Source: Rossellomorea aquimaris (GTDB taxonomy: Bacteria > Bacillota > Bacilli > Bacillales > Bacillaceae_B). Taken from it: a stretch of DNA of 64,000 bases. The translations under genes were made by a program, and so were the position numbers. Under the pieces are notes generated by a model. That model did no database searches. It was not told the origin of the DNA and saw nothing but the letters and a program-made list of their open reading frames with translations. Shown in pieces: positions 46,234-59,492 of the stretch; the first letter of the stretch is position 1; each line of letters begins with the position of its first letter. Where the stretch lies: positions 233,452-297,451 of the forward strand of contig NZ_QNRJ01000005.1 of NCBI RefSeq assembly GCF_003315075.1. Direction: 5' to 3'.

Positions 46234-48126
46234 CTATTGATCACCTGATACTTTTGCGATTTTCCCTTGCTCGATATAGACGAGTAAAATAGAGATGTCT
46301 GCAGGATTCACTCCTGAAATCCGGGAAGCCTGTGCAAGAGAAAGAGGCTGGACCTCGATTAATTTCTGTCTTGCTTCAGACGCTAAACCGCTAATGGCGC
46401 TGTAATCAATGTTTTCAGGAATTCTTTTGTTTTCCATCTTCTTCATTTTATCGACCTGTTGAAGGGATTTTTCAATATAGCCTTCATATTTCACTTGGAT
46501 TTCAACCTGTTCCTCTACATCGGGATCAAGCTCGATTTCACTTGGAACGAGTGATTTAATATGACTATAGTTCATTTCAGGGCGCTTCAGAAGATCCGCT
46601 GCTAATATGCCGTCTTTCAGCTCACTGCCGCCCGCTTCACGGATAACGGCCTGTGTTTCGTCAGTAGGCTTGATGCGGATTCCTTCCAGGCGTTTTTTCT
46701 CTGAAAAGATCGCTTCTTTTTTAGCTGTAAACCTTTCGTATCGATCATCGGAGATTAATCCTATTTTATGGCCGATATCAGTCAGGCGAAGATCGGCATT
46801 GTCATGACGAAGCAACAGGCGATATTCAGCACGGGAAGTCAATAGACGATACGGTTCGTTCGTCCCTTTTGTCACAAGATCATCGATTAAGACCCCGATA
46901 TACGCATCAGAGCGGCTTAAGATAACCTCTTCTTTATCCAGGGCACGGCACGCAGCATTGATCCCCGCCATCAGACCTTGTCCAGCCGCTTCTTCATAAC
47001 CGGACGTTCCGTTGATTTGTCCCGCTGTATAAAGATTTTTTATTTTTTTCGTTTCAAGGGTCGGCCATAATTGAGTCGGTACGATGGAATCATACTCAAT
47101 GGCATACCCGGCACGCATCATCTGTACTTTCTCAAGACCCGGGATGGTTTGAAGAATCTTTTGTTGTACGTCTTCAGGTAAACTCGTCGATAATCCCTGT
47201 ACGTAGACTTCTTGTGTGTTTCGTCCTTCCGGCTCCAAGAATATCTGGTGACGCGGTTTATCATGGAAACGTACGACTTTATCTTCAATGGAAGGACAGT
47301 AGCGCGGTCCGGTTCCTTTAATCATTCCAGAATACATTGGAGAACGATGCAGGTTGTCATCAATCAATTGATGAGTGTGTTCGTTCGTGTACGTTAACCA
47401 ACATGGAAGTTGATCGGTAATATATTTCGTCGTTTCATAGCTGAAGGCACGGGGAACATCATCACCTGGTTGAATTTCTGTTTTCGAGTAATCGATTGTC
47501 GAACTATTCACTCGCGGTGGCGTCCCTGTTTTGAAACGAACAGTATCAAAGCCTAATTCATGTAAATGATCAGAAAGTCTGATGGAAGGTTGTTGATTAT
47601 TAGGACCGCTTGAATATTTCAGATCTCCTAATATGATTTCACCACGCAGGAATGTACCCGTTGTGATGACCACTGTTTTCGCCCGGTAGGCAGCACCCGT
47701 CATCGTTACGACACCTTTACATTCATCATCTTCAACGATCAATTCCTCAACCATTCCTTGAAGCAAGGTCATGTTCGGTTCATTTTCGATCGTGCGTTTC
47801 ATTTCATGCTGATAAAGGAATTTATCCGCCTGAGCCCGTAATGCCCGGACAGCCGGACCTTTTCCTGTATTCAACATTCTCATTTGAATATGTGTTTTAT
47901 CTATATTACGCCCCATTTCTCCACCCAGAGCGTCAATCTCTCTTACAACGATCCCTTTTGCCGGTCCGCCAACCGATGGATTACATGGCATAAAGGCGAC
48001 CATATCCAAGTTAATGGTGACCATTAACGTTTTAGCTCCCATACGGGCAGAAGCAAGTCCTGCTTCAACTCCGGCATGGCCAGCACCAATGACAATGACA
48101 TCATATTGCCCTGCGTCATATTGCAT
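46234..48126 (-). CDS. mnmG: tRNA cmnm5U34 synthesis protein MnmG (GidA)
   Basis: The 630-residue FAD protein has dinucleotide-binding motif [12 protein letters not shown], the conserved [17 protein letters not shown] and a C-terminal helical domain that binds MnmE. With MnmE it modifies the wobble uridine of several tRNAs. Between mnmE and rsmG, as usual. Confidence 0.97.
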   Translation of the reverse strand: MQYDAGQYDVIVIGAGHAGVEAGLASARMGAKTLMVTINLDMVAFMPCNPSVGGPAKGIVVREIDALGGEMGRNIDKTHIQMRMLNTGKGPAVRALRAQADKFLYQHEMKRTIENEPNMTLLQGMVEELIVEDDECKGVVTMTGAAYRAKTVVITTGTFLRGEIILGDLKYSSGPNNQQPSIRLSDHLHELGFDTVRFKTGTPPRVNSSTIDYSKTEIQPGDDVPRAFSYETTKYITDQLPCWLTYTNEHTHQLIDDNLHRSPMYSGMIKGTGPRYCPSIEDKVVRFHDKPRHQIFLEPEGRNTQEVYVQGLSTSLPEDVQQKILQTIPGLEKVQMMRAGYAIEYDSIVPTQLWPTLETKKIKNLYTAGQINGTSGYEEAAGQGLMAGINAACRALDKEEVILSRSDAYIGVLIDDLVTKGTNEPYRLLTSRAEYRLLLRHDNADLRLTDIGHKIGLISDDRYERFTAKKEAIFSEKKRLEGIRIKPTDETQAVIREAGGSELKDGILAADLLKRPEMNYSHIKSLVPSEIELDPDVEEQVEIQVKYEGYIEKSLQQVDKMKKMENKRIPENIDYSAISGLASEARQKLIEVQPLSLAQASRISGVNPADISILLVYIEQGKIAKVSGDQ

Positions 48127-48183
48127 GGTTTATTTTTTCCTCCTTGTAGGACCTTGAATTCAGAGTCCACATTATAATAGTAT

Positions 48184-49569
48184 TTATTTCCCTAAGCAGA
48201 ATTGAGAAAACAGCTGATCAATCAGGCTCTCATGAACGCTCTCTCCAATGATTTCACCTAAAAGCTCCCACGTTCTGGTTAAGTCAATTTGAGCGATATC
48301 GATGGGAGTCCCCATTTCTACGCTATTGATGGCTTCATTAATCGAGAGGGAAGCTTGATTAAGCAGAGCAATGTGACGGCTATTGGACACATATGTCATA
48401 TCCCCGGATTCAATGGAACCTGCAAAGAATAAAGAAGAAATCGCTTCTTCCAGTTCATCGATCCCTTGCTCTTCAAGTAAAGCCGTTGTGACCAGCTGAT
48501 GATTTTCCGCCAGTTTTCTTACTTTATCTATATCAATCTTCTGAGGCAGATCCGTTTTGTTCACGATGACAATAACGTCCATTCCTCTTACCGCTTCGAA
48601 AAGCTGTTCATCTTCGGGAGTCAATTCGTCCGCATAGTTGAGTACGAGTAAAATTAAATCCGCTTCTTTCAATACCTGTCGTGATCGTTCCACACCGATT
48701 CGTTCTACAATGTCTTCTGTTTCACGAATTCCGGCTGTATCAACCAGACGTAGCGGAACACCGCGTACATTCACGTATTCTTCAATCACATCCCGGGTTG
48801 TTCCAGGGATATCGGTTACGATCGCCTTGTTTTCATGAACAAGACTGTTCAATAGAGAGGACTTCCCTACATTTGGCCGTCCGATGATCACGGTAGAAAG
48901 ACCTTCTCTCAGAATTTTCCCCTGCTCTGATGTTCGGACCAACTCGTCAATTTCGTCACGGACGTGTTTGGATTTCTCCAACAGTACGTGATGCGTCATT
49001 TCTTCTACATCATCATACTCCGGATAATCGATATTCACTTCTACATGAGCCAGTGTTTCAAGGATTTCCTGACGAAGCTTTCGAATCAAATTGGAAAGTC
49101 GGCCCTCCATTTGATTAAGGGCAACATTCATCGCCCGATCGGTTTTTGCCCGAATAAGATCCATCACGGCTTCTGCCTGGGAAAGGTCAATTCGTCCGTT
49201 CAAGAACGCCCGTTTCGTAAATTCACCCGGCTCTGCAAGGCGGGCTCCATTTTTCAAGACGAGCTGCAATACTTTATTGACCGACACAAGTCCTCCGTGG
49301 CAGTTAATTTCTATAATATCTTCACGGGTGAAGGTTTTTGGCCCCCTCATGACAGAAACCATGACTTCTTCCACCACTTGCTCTGTGTCCGGATCGATAA
49401 TATGTCCATAATGAATGGTATGAGAAGCAAATTCTTTCATAGAGGTTCCTTTCATACCCTTAAAGACCTCATCACCGATATCGAAGGCTTGATCACCGCT
49501 TAAACGCACGATCGCAATCGCCCCTTCACCCATCGGCGTGGAAATAGCAGCAATTGTATCAAACTCCAT
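48184..49569 (-). CDS. mnmE: tRNA modification GTPase MnmE (TrmE)
   Basis: The 461-residue protein has an N-terminal tetrahydrofolate-binding domain, a Ras-like G domain (G1 [15 protein letters not shown]3 DTAGIRET, G4 NKTD) and the C-terminal CLGK with the conserved Cys. It pairs with MnmG. ATG 49569 follows GAGAGGTG. DnaA boxes lie just upstream. Confidence 0.97.
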   Translation of the reverse strand: MEFDTIAAISTPMGEGAIAIVRLSGDQAFDIGDEVFKGMKGTSMKEFASHTIHYGHIIDPDTEQVVEEVMVSVMRGPKTFTREDIIEINCHGGLVSVNKVLQLVLKNGARLAEPGEFTKRAFLNGRIDLSQAEAVMDLIRAKTDRAMNVALNQMEGRLSNLIRKLRQEILETLAHVEVNIDYPEYDDVEEMTHHVLLEKSKHVRDEIDELVRTSEQGKILREGLSTVIIGRPNVGKSSLLNSLVHENKAIVTDIPGTTRDVIEEYVNVRGVPLRLVDTAGIRETEDIVERIGVERSRQVLKEADLILLVLNYADELTPEDEQLFEAVRGMDVIVIVNKTDLPQKIDIDKVRKLAENHQLVTTALLEEQGIDELEEAISSLFFAGSIESGDMTYVSNSRHIALLNQASLSINEAINSVEMGTPIDIAQIDLTRTWELLGEIIGESVHESLIDQLFSQFCLGK

Positions 49570-49886
49570 TGTATTCACCTCTCTTATTTCTTAGTTGATC
49601 TATTTATAAATGAATTATAGTAGAGAGCAAAGTTTCCCCAAATTATTAGAATATCACAATCCTATTTAATACTAAAGAAAGGAAACCCTCTATTCGTCAA
49701 CAAATAATGTTATCCACACAGATAACACTTCATCTCTATTATTTTAACTTATCCACATGTGAATAACAATAAACCGGGATGAAAATAAGAATCCACAAGG
49801 TTGCGACGCGGCGACATGGGAAGAAATATAAAGGGGTTTCCTGGATTGCAAAAAAAAACGATCCCCCGAAAGGAATCGTCTCTTAT
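49570..49886. promoter_or_regulatory. DnaA boxes upstream of mnmE and jag terminator
   Basis: This 317-bp stretch has exact DnaA boxes TTATCCACA at 49710 and 49749 and a one-mismatch TGTGAATAA at 49759, upstream of mnmE. The mnmE (trmE) upstream region is also a DnaA-binding site in B. subtilis. The jag terminator, ACGATTCC/GGATCGT with a T-run on the minus strand, is at 49851-49880. Confidence 0.72.
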
Positions 49887-50504
49887 TTATTTTGGAGCAA
49901 TTACAATATAACGATTGGGTTCTCTGCCTTCTGAATGTGTATCAACAGTAGTCGAATCAACAAGTGCTGTATGAATCACTTTTCGTTCATAGGAAGGCAT
50001 TGGTTCTAATGAAACGGAACGATTTGTGCGCAATGCTTTCTCTGCTAATCGTTCCGCCAGGTTTGTTAATGTTTGCTTACGTCTTTCACGATAGTTCTCC
50101 GCATCTAAAAGGATGGTGATGAACTGATCGGAAACCCGATTGGCAATCAGCTGAGTTAAATGTTGAAGAGCATTCAACGTTTGTCCTCTTTTTCCTATTA
50201 ATAGAGCCATTTTTTCACCAGAAATGTTGAACTCAACATCTCTTCCGTCTCTTTTCACTTCTATGGTAGCGTTCACTCCCATTTCATGTGCAACAGATAG
50301 AAGAAAATCTTTCGCTTCATTTACCGGATCCATCGCTTTTTTGACTTGAACGATAGCAGGTCTTCCACCAAACAATCCGAACAAGCCTTTTTTACCTTGA
50401 TCAATGACGTCAATTTCTGCTTCTTCTTTGGTGATATTCAGTTGAGACAAGGCTGATTCAATGGCTTCTTCCACCGTTTGACCAGTCGCTTCTACTTCTC
50501 TCAC
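49887..50504 (-). CDS. jag: RNA-binding protein Jag/KhpB
   Basis: The 205-residue protein has an N-terminal Jag domain ([20 protein letters not shown]), a KH domain ([15 protein letters not shown]) and an R3H domain ([14 protein letters not shown]). It binds RNA and is linked to cell elongation and division. Its ATG overlaps the spoIIIJ stop codon. Confidence 0.95.
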   Translation of the reverse strand: MREVEATGQTVEEAIESALSQLNITKEEAEIDVIDQGKKGLFGLFGGRPAIVQVKKAMDPVNEAKDFLLSVAHEMGVNATIEVKRDGRDVEFNISGEKMALLIGKRGQTLNALQHLTQLIANRVSDQFITILLDAENYRERRKQTLTNLAERLAEKALRTNRSVSLEPMPSYERKVIHTALVDSTTVDTHSEGREPNRYIVIAPK

Positions 50505-51289
50505 TTTTTCTTTCCTCCCGAATTCCCACCAGCTTTAGCGGTTTGCGCTTCTTTGATTTCAGGTCCTTTAATGAAATACGTTTGAACGATCATAAATAGA
50601 TTTCCGACTACCCAGTAAAGGGATAGAGCTGCAGGGAAGTTAATCGCAAAAATGATGATCATGACCGGCATGATATAAAGCATCATCGCCATTTGCGGAT
50701 TTTGATTCGCTGTACCCGCCATCATTAATTTCTGTTGGATAAACGTCGTTATACCTGCTACTAAAGGTAAAATATAGTACGGATCCGGGTTACCAAGATC
50801 GAACCACAGGAAATTATGAGCTTTAATTTCTTCTGTTCTCACGATCGCATGGTAAAAACCAATTAAGATCGGCATTTGAACGATCAATGGGAAACAACCC
50901 GCCAGTGGATTAACACCGTGGCTTTGGAATAAAGCCATCGTTTCTTGTTGAAGCTTTTGTTGAGTTTGTGCATCTTTAGAGCTATATTTTTCACGCAGCT
51001 TTTTCATTTCCGGTTGCAAAGCCTGCATGGCTTTTGAATTTTTCGTTTGTTTGATCATTAATGGCAGAATCGCTAAACGAATGATCAATGTAACAATGAC
51101 AATGGCCAATCCATAAGAACCGCTCATGAACTCAGCTACCATTGTAATTAATTGTGATAAAGGATAGACAATATATTCATTCCATATTCCGCTACTCTCA
51201 GGTGTTATAGGCTGATTATATTCCGTACAACCTGATAGTATAGCCATTAGCCCAATGATTCCCATCAGGGCTATCATTCTCTTTTTCAC
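50501..51289 (-). CDS. spoIIIJ: Membrane insertase YidC1/SpoIIIJ
   Basis: The 262-residue precursor has a lipoprotein signal with lipobox LSGC (Cys 21), five membrane segments and the conserved hydrophilic groove residues (Arg in [14 protein letters not shown]). It inserts proteins into the membrane and is needed in sporulation. Order rnpA-spoIIIJ-jag is conserved. Confidence 0.95.
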   Translation of the reverse strand: MKKRMIALMGIIGLMAILSGCTEYNQPITPESSGIWNEYIVYPLSQLITMVAEFMSGSYGLAIVIVTLIIRLAILPLMIKQTKNSKAMQALQPEMKKLREKYSSKDAQTQQKLQQETMALFQSHGVNPLAGCFPLIVQMPILIGFYHAIVRTEEIKAHNFLWFDLGNPDPYYILPLVAGITTFIQQKLMMAGTANQNPQMAMMLYIMPVMIIIFAINFPAALSLYWVVGNLFMIVQTYFIKGPEIKEAQTAKAGGNSGGKKK

Positions 51290-51423
51290 CCTTCATTTCC
51301 TCCCTACTAATATCTTTCAAGTTAAATGTAAAACAGGTCTCTCTACTTAAAAAGTACAATCTCTCGTATTGTAACATCTTTTCATAGGCTTGTGATGACG
51401 AAACCTGTCAATATCGTAAAATG

Positions 51424-51798
51424 TTATGACTTCTTTCTAACATGTTTTCCATTAGAGGATCTTTTCAACACTTTTCCTCTTTTCAGCACATGGGTGAGGC
51501 TGCCCTTCACCTCATAGAAATTCATTTCGGCCGCCGGTTTTCTGGCGATGATTAAGTAATCGTACTGATCTTTTACATCTTCTTGTAATTCTAAGAAAGC
51601 CTGTCTGACATATCGTTTAATTTGGTTTCGACAAACAGCGTTTCCAATTTTCTTACTTACAGAGATTCCAATTCGAAATGGTTGAGGCTCTTCTTTCTTC
51701 AATAGATATAAGACGAATTGCCGATTGGCAAAGGATGTGCCTTTTTTGAATATCTCCTGGAACTCTTTATTCTTCTTCACTCTCTGATCTTTCCGCAT
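51424..51798 (-). CDS. rnpA: RNase P protein component
   Basis: The 124-residue basic protein begins [20 protein letters not shown] and carries the RNR region as [19 protein letters not shown]. The usual third residue Arg is Gln here (RNQ instead of RNR). It helps the RNase P RNA bind and cleave pre-tRNA. ATG 51798 follows AGGTG. Confidence 0.95.
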   Translation of the reverse strand: MRKDQRVKKNKEFQEIFKKGTSFANRQFVLYLLKKEEPQPFRIGISVSKKIGNAVCRNQIKRYVRQAFLELQEDVKDQYDYLIIARKPAAEMNFYEVKGSLTHVLKRGKVLKRSSNGKHVRKKS

Positions 51799-51930
51799 TG
51801 ACCACACCTAATTTTCATTTTTGTCTTGATGTATCCTCGACATTATTGGCTCATTCATTTGAAATTATAAGTAATTTTTCTCTTAAAACAAAATACGAAC
51901 GAGCCAAATCGTCTTTTCACTTGGGATAAA

Positions 51931-51966
51931 GGAAAAAAAAGACCACTGAGTCAGTTCAGTGGTCTA
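51931..51966 (-). terminator. Terminator-like hairpin between rpmH and rnpA
   Basis: AGACCACTGA and TCAGTGGTCT arms, followed by a T-run on the minus strand, begin at the rpmH stop codon itself. This would cut transcription before rnpA, giving more L34 than RNase P protein. Confidence 0.7.
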
Positions 51967-52098
51967 GGCAGATAATACTTTTCTTCCTTTGCTACGACGA
52001 CGAGCTAAAACATTGCGTCCGTTTTTAGAGCTCATACGTGCACGGAAACCGTGGTTCTTTTTTCTTTTACGATTATTTGGTTGAAACGTTCTTTTCAT
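51964..52098 (-). CDS. rpmH: 50S ribosomal protein L34
   Basis: The 44-residue frame encodes [20 protein letters not shown] then [20 protein letters not shown], a standard L34. It is the first gene left of oriC, as in nearly all Bacillaceae. Confidence 0.97.
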   Translation of the reverse strand: MKRTFQPNNRKRKKNHGFRARMSSKNGRNVLARRRSKGRKVLSA

Positions 52099-52977
52099 CT
52101 ATGACACCTCCCTGAAGGATATCTTTATAAAAGTTAAAGACATTCCTCACTATTATAAAGACGGTACCCATAAAAAGTCAACACTCATATTATTTTTCTT
52201 TTTAAATGTTATTTCGGAAATCATTTTAAAGTCTTTTCGCTCTTTACTATTAGCGTGTAGTGGTTGATTTCCGCTCCAGGTGCTCGCTTTCCGCGGGGCG
52301 TGAGTTGAGCCTCCTCGGGCTTCGCCCTGCGGGGTCTCAACTTTCCCGCTATTCCCGCAGGAGTCGAGCACCTTCCGCTACAATCAACAAAATTATTTAC
52401 TATACTTTTCCCAAAACCAATTTATTAAAATCTATGAAAAATGATCATGTGCTAATTATTAAGTCCATTTGAACGATTACTTCGAATATAACTCATCTCC
52501 CTGTTTGATCTTTATCCTTCTACAAATCATCTTCAATTTCTCTATCCACCCTGCCTGTGGATAGGATTCGACAGGTTTTTAAATTATCCACAACACATAC
52601 TGACAACTTTTTCACAAGTTATTGGGTTGTGGACAATTTCATTCCACAAGGGGTGGGGGCTTGTGGATAAAATTTAAAAAGCATTGCACCGCTTAGGATA
52701 TTTTGATATGATTATTGTGTTTTCACTCTTGATAACTAGGTTCACGGAAATAACTTATCCACAAAATGTGGATATCATGTGGGTAACTTATACAGAGGGT
52801 TTGTAAAACGTTGTCCACAAGTGGTGGATATTGTCGAAAAACCATTTTCTTTCCTTATTATATATATTTTCCACATTCATTGTTTTGTATTTTTATAAAA
52901 TAGCGAGAGTTCACGGATTTTATAGCATGTAATTGTTGTACAGAAGTTATACAAACTGAGAAAAGGAGGGATCAGGA
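52099..52977. promoter_or_regulatory. oriC upstream part with DnaA boxes and repeat R4
   Basis: Repeat R4 (52263-52388) is a palindrome of the R1/R2 type. Exact DnaA boxes lie at 52584 (TTATCCACA), 52662 (TGTGGATAA) and 52755. One-mismatch boxes are at 52628, 52767, 52778 and 52811. The boxes sit between rpmH and dnaA, matching the incA/incB part of bipartite Bacillus origins and the dnaA autoregulation region. Confidence 0.88.
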
Positions 52978-54324
52978 TTGGAGAATATCGGGGATCTTTG
53001 GAGCAAAGCCTTAGAAAGCATCGAAAAAAAGATAAGTAAACCGAGCTTTGATACTTGGTTAAAATCGACTAAGGCACATTCCATTCAAGGTGACACACTT
53101 GTCATTACAGCTCCAAATGAATTTGCACGAGATTGGCTGGAAGGACGCTACTCTCAATTAATCTCCGGGGTTTTGTATGATATTACGGGCGAAGAGCTGG
53201 TCGTGAAATTTATCATTCCACAAAATCAGGAGCCGGAAGAATTTGATATTCAATTACCGCCAAAGAAGTCGATGAAAGACGACGAACAACAGGATATCAA
53301 TCAAAATATGCTGAATGCAAAATACACATTCGACACCTTTGTTATCGGTTCGGGCAACCGTTTCGCCCATGCCGCATCTTTGGCTGTGGCTGAAGCACCT
53401 GCAAAAGCCTATAATCCCTTGTTTATATATGGTGGAGTAGGACTGGGAAAAACTCACTTAATGCATGCGATCGGACATTATGTACTGGAGCATAATCCTG
53501 CTGCTAAAGTGGTTTATCTATCCTCTGAGAAATTCACAAACGAATTCATTAACTCCATTCGTGACAATAAAGCAGTCGATTTCCGCAATAAATACCGCAG
53601 CGTTGATGTTTTATTAATAGATGACATTCAATTTTTAGCAGGAAAAGAACAAACGCAAGAGGAATTTTTCCATACTTTTAATACCTTACATGAAGAAAGC
53701 AAGCAGATTGTCATTTCAAGTGATCGGCCACCGAAAGAAATTCCGACACTCGAAGACAGACTTCGTTCACGATTTGAATGGGGACTTATTACAGACATCA
53801 CTCCTCCAGATCTAGAGACGAGAATTGCCATTTTACGAAAAAAGGCAAAGGCTGAAGGATTGGACATTCCAAATGAAGCCATGCTTTATATAGCTAATCA
53901 AATCGATTCAAACATTCGTGAGTTAGAGGGCGCTTTGATCCGGGTTGTTGCGTACTCTTCTCTTATAAATAAAGATATTAATGCTGATCTGGCAGCCGAA
54001 GCTTTGAAAGATATCATTCCAAGCTCCAAACCACGGGTTATTTCCATCCAGGAAATTCAACGTGTCGTTGGGGAGCACTTCAATGTGAAGCTGGAAGACT
54101 TTAAAGCGAAGAAACGAACAAAGTCCATCGCCTTTCCACGACAGATTGCTATGTATCTATCCAGGGAGATGACGGATTCTTCACTTCCAAAGATCGGAGA
54201 AGAGTTCGGCGGCCGGGATCACACGACCGTCATTCATGCTCATGAGAAGATCAGTACATTGCTGGGGGCGGATGCGCTTCTTCAGCAGCAATTGAAAGAA
54301 ATTCGTGAGTCATTAAAGAGTTAA
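52978..54324 (+). CDS. dnaA: Chromosomal replication initiator DnaA
   Basis: The 448-residue AAA+ protein has domain I ([20 protein letters not shown]), Walker [17 protein letters not shown], Walker [13 protein letters not shown] and the DnaA signature [15 protein letters not shown] in the DNA-binding domain. It opens oriC and loads the helicase. It starts with TTG (52978) after AAAGGAGGG, giving the family N-terminus MENI. Confidence 0.98.
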   Translation: MENIGDLWSKALESIEKKISKPSFDTWLKSTKAHSIQGDTLVITAPNEFARDWLEGRYSQLISGVLYDITGEELVVKFIIPQNQEPEEFDIQLPPKKSMKDDEQQDINQNMLNAKYTFDTFVIGSGNRFAHAASLAVAEAPAKAYNPLFIYGGVGLGKTHLMHAIGHYVLEHNPAAKVVYLSSEKFTNEFINSIRDNKAVDFRNKYRSVDVLLIDDIQFLAGKEQTQEEFFHTFNTLHEESKQIVISSDRPPKEIPTLEDRLRSRFEWGLITDITPPDLETRIAILRKKAKAEGLDIPNEAMLYIANQIDSNIRELEGALIRVVAYSSLINKDINADLAAEALKDIIPSSKPRVISIQEIQRVVGEHFNVKLEDFKAKKRTKSIAFPRQIAMYLSREMTDSSLPKIGEEFGGRDHTTVIHAHEKISTLLGADALLQQQLKEIRESLKS

Positions 54325-54349
54325 TCTTACACACAAATAAACTGGATAA

Positions 54350-54500
54350 TGTGAATAACTAAGACAAACTAGCACACAGTCTGTCCACATGTGGATAGGC
54401 TGTGTTTACGTTGAATTCACACACTTATCCACATATCAACAGGCCCTACTACTTCTATTACTATTTTTAAATAAATTATTAGTATATGATTCAGTCCATA
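54350..54500. promoter_or_regulatory. oriC: oriC unwinding part: DnaA boxes, DnaA-trios, AT-rich element
   Basis: DnaA boxes lie at 54350 (TGTGAATAA), 54381, 54390 and 54425 (TTATCCACA). The last is followed by AGGCCC and then CTACTACTTCTATTACTA (54446-54463), whose complement is a row of DnaA-trio triplets. An AT-rich tract (54464-54500) follows. This order (box, GC-rich, trios, AT-rich) is the basal unwinding system described for B. subtilis. It lies between dnaA and dnaN. Confidence 0.88.
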
Positions 54501-54529
54501 AAATTATGTGCAAATTGGAGGAATAAATC

Positions 54530-55666
54530 ATGAAATTTGTTATTCAAAGGGACTATCTTGTCCAAAGTGTTCAGGATGTCATGAAAGCTGTAACGTCAAG
54601 AACAACGATTCCCATTCTTACCGGAATAAAAATCATCGCCACTGAAGATGGCGTAACATTAACAGGCAGTGATTCAGATATTTCAATCGAGTCCTTTATT
54701 CCAAATGAAGAAGAGGGTTCAGACATTGTTGAGATCATGGAAACTGGAGGAATTGTTCTTCAGGCTAAGTTCTTCAGTGAGATTGTCAAGAAATTGCCTA
54801 AAGACACGGTGGAAATTGAAGTTCAGAATCATTTCCAAACCGTTATTCGTTCAGGGCAGGCAGAGTTTAATTTAAACGGGTTAGATCCAGAAGAATATCC
54901 GCATCTTCCTCAGATCGAAGAAGGGAACGGGATCAAAGTTTCGACTGACCTCCTGAAAACGATGATCAGACAAACGGTATTTGCAGTGTCCACCTCAGAA
55001 ACACGCCCCATCTTGACAGGTGTAAACTGTCAGATTGAAAATGGGGAACTGAGCTGTATTGCAACAGATAGTCACCGACTTGCGATGAGAAAGGCACCGA
55101 TTGAAACCAATCATGATGCTTCTTACAATATTGTGATTCCAGGGAAAAGCTTAAACGAACTGAATAAAATCCTTGATGATACAGAAGAGCCTGTTGAAAT
55201 CGTGATCACTGAAAATCAAGTGCTGTTCAAAGCGAAACATCTACTATTCTTCTCAAGATTATTAGAAGGGAATTATCCTGATACCAGTCGATTGATTCCA
55301 TCTGATACAAAAACAGAGCTGACGCTGAATACGAAAGAATTTTTACAAGCGATAGACCGTGCGTCGCTTCTTGCCAGAGAAGGAAGAAACAACGTAGTGA
55401 AACTTTCAACTCTGGATGGCGGCATGATTGAGATTTCGTCTAACACACCGGAGATCGGAAAAGTAATCGAACAGGTGAAAAGTCAATCCATTGAAGGGGA
55501 AGAACTGAAGATTTCCTTTAGTGCAAAATATATGATGGACGCATTAAAAGCCATTGAAGGTACAGAAATCTATGTAAACTTCACCGGGGCCATGAGACCT
55601 TTCGTATTGAAGCCACTTCATGATGATTCCATTCTTCAACTGATTCTTCCAGTAAGAACGTACTAA
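54530..55666 (+). CDS. dnaN: DNA polymerase III sliding clamp
   Basis: The 378-residue protein starts MKFVIQRDYLVQSVQDVMKA and ends in the usual LILPVRTY. It forms the dimeric clamp ring that tethers replicative polymerase. GGAGGAATAAATC precedes the start. A terminator follows at 55677. Confidence 0.98.
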   Translation: MKFVIQRDYLVQSVQDVMKAVTSRTTIPILTGIKIIATEDGVTLTGSDSDISIESFIPNEEEGSDIVEIMETGGIVLQAKFFSEIVKKLPKDTVEIEVQNHFQTVIRSGQAEFNLNGLDPEEYPHLPQIEEGNGIKVSTDLLKTMIRQTVFAVSTSETRPILTGVNCQIENGELSCIATDSHRLAMRKAPIETNHDASYNIVIPGKSLNELNKILDDTEEPVEIVITENQVLFKAKHLLFFSRLLEGNYPDTSRLIPSDTKTELTLNTKEFLQAIDRASLLAREGRNNVVKLSTLDGGMIEISSNTPEIGKVIEQVKSQSIEGEELKISFSAKYMMDALKAIEGTEIYVNFTGAMRPFVLKPLHDDSILQLILPVRTY

Positions 55667-55676
55667 TGAATAGACA

Positions 55677-55715
55677 AGAGCCGATGCCTTTCACATGGGG
55701 TATGGGCTCTTTTTC
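55677..55715 (+). terminator. dnaN terminator
   Basis: AGAGCC and GGGCTCT arms with inner GATGCC/GGTAT and a following TTTTT run end the dnaA-dnaN transcript. Confidence 0.75.
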
Positions 55716-55909
55716 TACACTTTATCTGGTAATTGAAGGAATCGCTCTCGTCGATTCCTTTCAAAAAGTGCGTCTATTCAATGAAGAACTCAATGATAAC
55801 AAGGAGAAATGGCTCTACGAGTCCTTGCTGATTTTTCGTTAGTTGTGACTTAACTCCATTTAGAGTAAAATAAGATATTAGAGACTTTATACGGAAAGTA
55901 GTGATTTTA

Positions 55910-56128
55910 GTGGCGAAAGAGATCACCATTGAAACGGAAATTATCACGTTGGGACAATTCCTGAAGCTAGCTGAAGTAATTCAGTCCGGCGGGATGGCAA
56001 AGTGGTTCTTAAGTGAATATGAAGTATACATAAATGGCGAACAAGACCAAAGAAGAGGAAGAAAACTCACAATTGGTGACACAATTGAAATTCCCGAAGT
56101 AGGAGTATTTGTGGTTGCTGGAGAATAA
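55910..56128 (+). CDS. yaaA: S4-domain RNA-binding protein YaaA/RlbA
   Basis: The 72-residue protein has an S4 fold ([34 protein letters not shown]) and is related to ribosome-assembly factor RlbA, conserved between dnaN and recF. The GTG at 55910 gives [15 protein letters not shown]; a GTG at 55901 would add three residues. A weak ribosome-binding site precedes it. Confidence 0.92.
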   Translation: MAKEITIETEIITLGQFLKLAEVIQSGGMAKWFLSEYEVYINGEQDQRRGRKLTIGDTIEIPEVGVFVVAGE

Positions 56129-56145
56129 TAAAGGGTGTTATTTCC

Positions 56146-57264
56146 ATGTACATTGAACAATTAGAATTAAGAAACTATCGAAATTACGAATCAATCGACG
56201 TGAGTTTCGAAAATAAGGTGAACGTAATTCTTGGAGAGAATGCTCAAGGAAAGACGAATATTATGGAGTCTATCTATGTACTGGCAATGGCTAAATCCCA
56301 CCGGACCTCAAATGATAAAGATTTAATCCGTTGGGACGAGGAATATGCTAAAATAAAAGGTAGGATTCAGAAATATAACGGTGCGTTACCATTGGAGCTT
56401 ATCCTCTCGAAAAAGGGGAAAAAAGCGAAAAGCAATCACCTTGAGCAGTCTAAATTAAGTCAATATGTCGGCAATATGAATGTTGTCATGTTTGCACCTG
56501 AAGATCTCCATTTAGTAAAAGGGAGCCCTCAAGTAAGGCGTCGTTTTATTGATATGGAAATCGGTCAGGTTTCTCCTGTTTATTTACATGATATCAGCCT
56601 TTATCAAAAAATATTACAGCAACGGAACCATTATCTGAAACAATTGCAAACGAGAAAACAAAAAGACCAGACCATGCTGGATGTCTTGACGGAGCAGTTC
56701 ATAGAGATGGCTGTGAAAATTACGAAAAAGCGCTTTGAGTTCGTTCAGCTGTTAGAAAGTTGGGCAAAACCGATCCATTCCGGTATTTCAAGGAACTTAG
56801 AAACCTTAGAAATCGTATATAAACCGTCTTTAGATGTATCAGATAATCAAGAATGGTCAAAAATGGTAGATATATATGAGCAGAAATTTGATGGTATCCG
56901 CGAGCGGGAAATTGATCGCGGTGTGACCCTGATCGGACCACATCGGGACGATCTTCAATTTATTGTGAATGGACGGGATGTTCAAACATTCGGATCGCAG
57001 GGGCAGCAACGGACAACGGCCCTCTCTGTGAAGCTTGCAGAAATTGAGCTGATTCATTCTGAAATCAAAGAATATCCCATCTTACTTCTTGATGATGTCT
57101 TGTCAGAATTAGATGATTATCGACAGTCACATTTATTAAATACCATTCAGGGAAAAGTTCAAACCTTTGTCACGACGACAAACGTGGATGGGATTGATCA
57201 TCAAACCTTAAACGAAGCGACTACTTTTGAAGTGGAAGCCGGATCAATGAAAAGATTGAAATGA
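56146..57264 (+). CDS. recF: Recombination mediator RecF
   Basis: The 372-residue SMC-like ATPase has Walker [17 protein letters not shown], the signature region [16 protein letters not shown] and Walker [13 protein letters not shown]. It loads RecA at gapped DNA. 17 bp after yaaA in the same operon. Confidence 0.97.
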   Translation: MYIEQLELRNYRNYESIDVSFENKVNVILGENAQGKTNIMESIYVLAMAKSHRTSNDKDLIRWDEEYAKIKGRIQKYNGALPLELILSKKGKKAKSNHLEQSKLSQYVGNMNVVMFAPEDLHLVKGSPQVRRRFIDMEIGQVSPVYLHDISLYQKILQQRNHYLKQLQTRKQKDQTMLDVLTEQFIEMAVKITKKRFEFVQLLESWAKPIHSGISRNLETLEIVYKPSLDVSDNQEWSKMVDIYEQKFDGIREREIDRGVTLIGPHRDDLQFIVNGRDVQTFGSQGQQRTTALSVKLAEIELIHSEIKEYPILLLDDVLSELDDYRQSHLLNTIQGKVQTFVTTTNVDGIDHQTLNEATTFEVEAGSMKRLK

Positions 57265-57273
57265 GGTGTTACC

Positions 57274-57528
57274 TTGTACATACATGTTGGAGAAGATGTC
57301 ATGGTACGTACAGATGAAATCATCGCTATTATTGATCGAGACACCGTTCAATTTTCAGAAGAAATTCAACACTTTTTAAAAACGAAAGATAAAAACCTTT
57401 GTAATCTTGCAAAGGGTTCATATAAATCTCTTGTGATCACGTCGAATCAGTTGTATCTTTCACCACTGGCATCAAGTACGTTAAAGAAACGATCAAAGAA
57501 ATACTCAAACTATGAGAATTTATTATAG
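57274..57528 (+). CDS. remB: Extracellular matrix regulator RemB (YaaB)
   Basis: The 84-residue protein starts with TTG, MYIHVGEDVMVRTDEIIAII, and ends with a Lys-rich YLSPLASSTLKKRSKKY, matching YaaB/RemB (DUF370 relative). RemB affects biofilm matrix genes in B. subtilis. GAGGTG precedes the start; it lies 9 bp after recF. Confidence 0.88.
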   Translation: MYIHVGEDVMVRTDEIIAIIDRDTVQFSEEIQHFLKTKDKNLCNLAKGSYKSLVITSNQLYLSPLASSTLKKRSKKYSNYENLL

Positions 57529-57563
57529 AAATATAAAGCCCTGAGGTTAGAAAGTGTAGGTGA

Positions 57564-59492
<1,929 letters not shown>

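Noticed and set aside
55796..55850. A 14-codon frame after AAGGAGAA between dnaN and yaaA
   Set aside because: The ATG is only two bases from the Shine-Dalgarno, which is too close, and the peptide is short and unremarkable.
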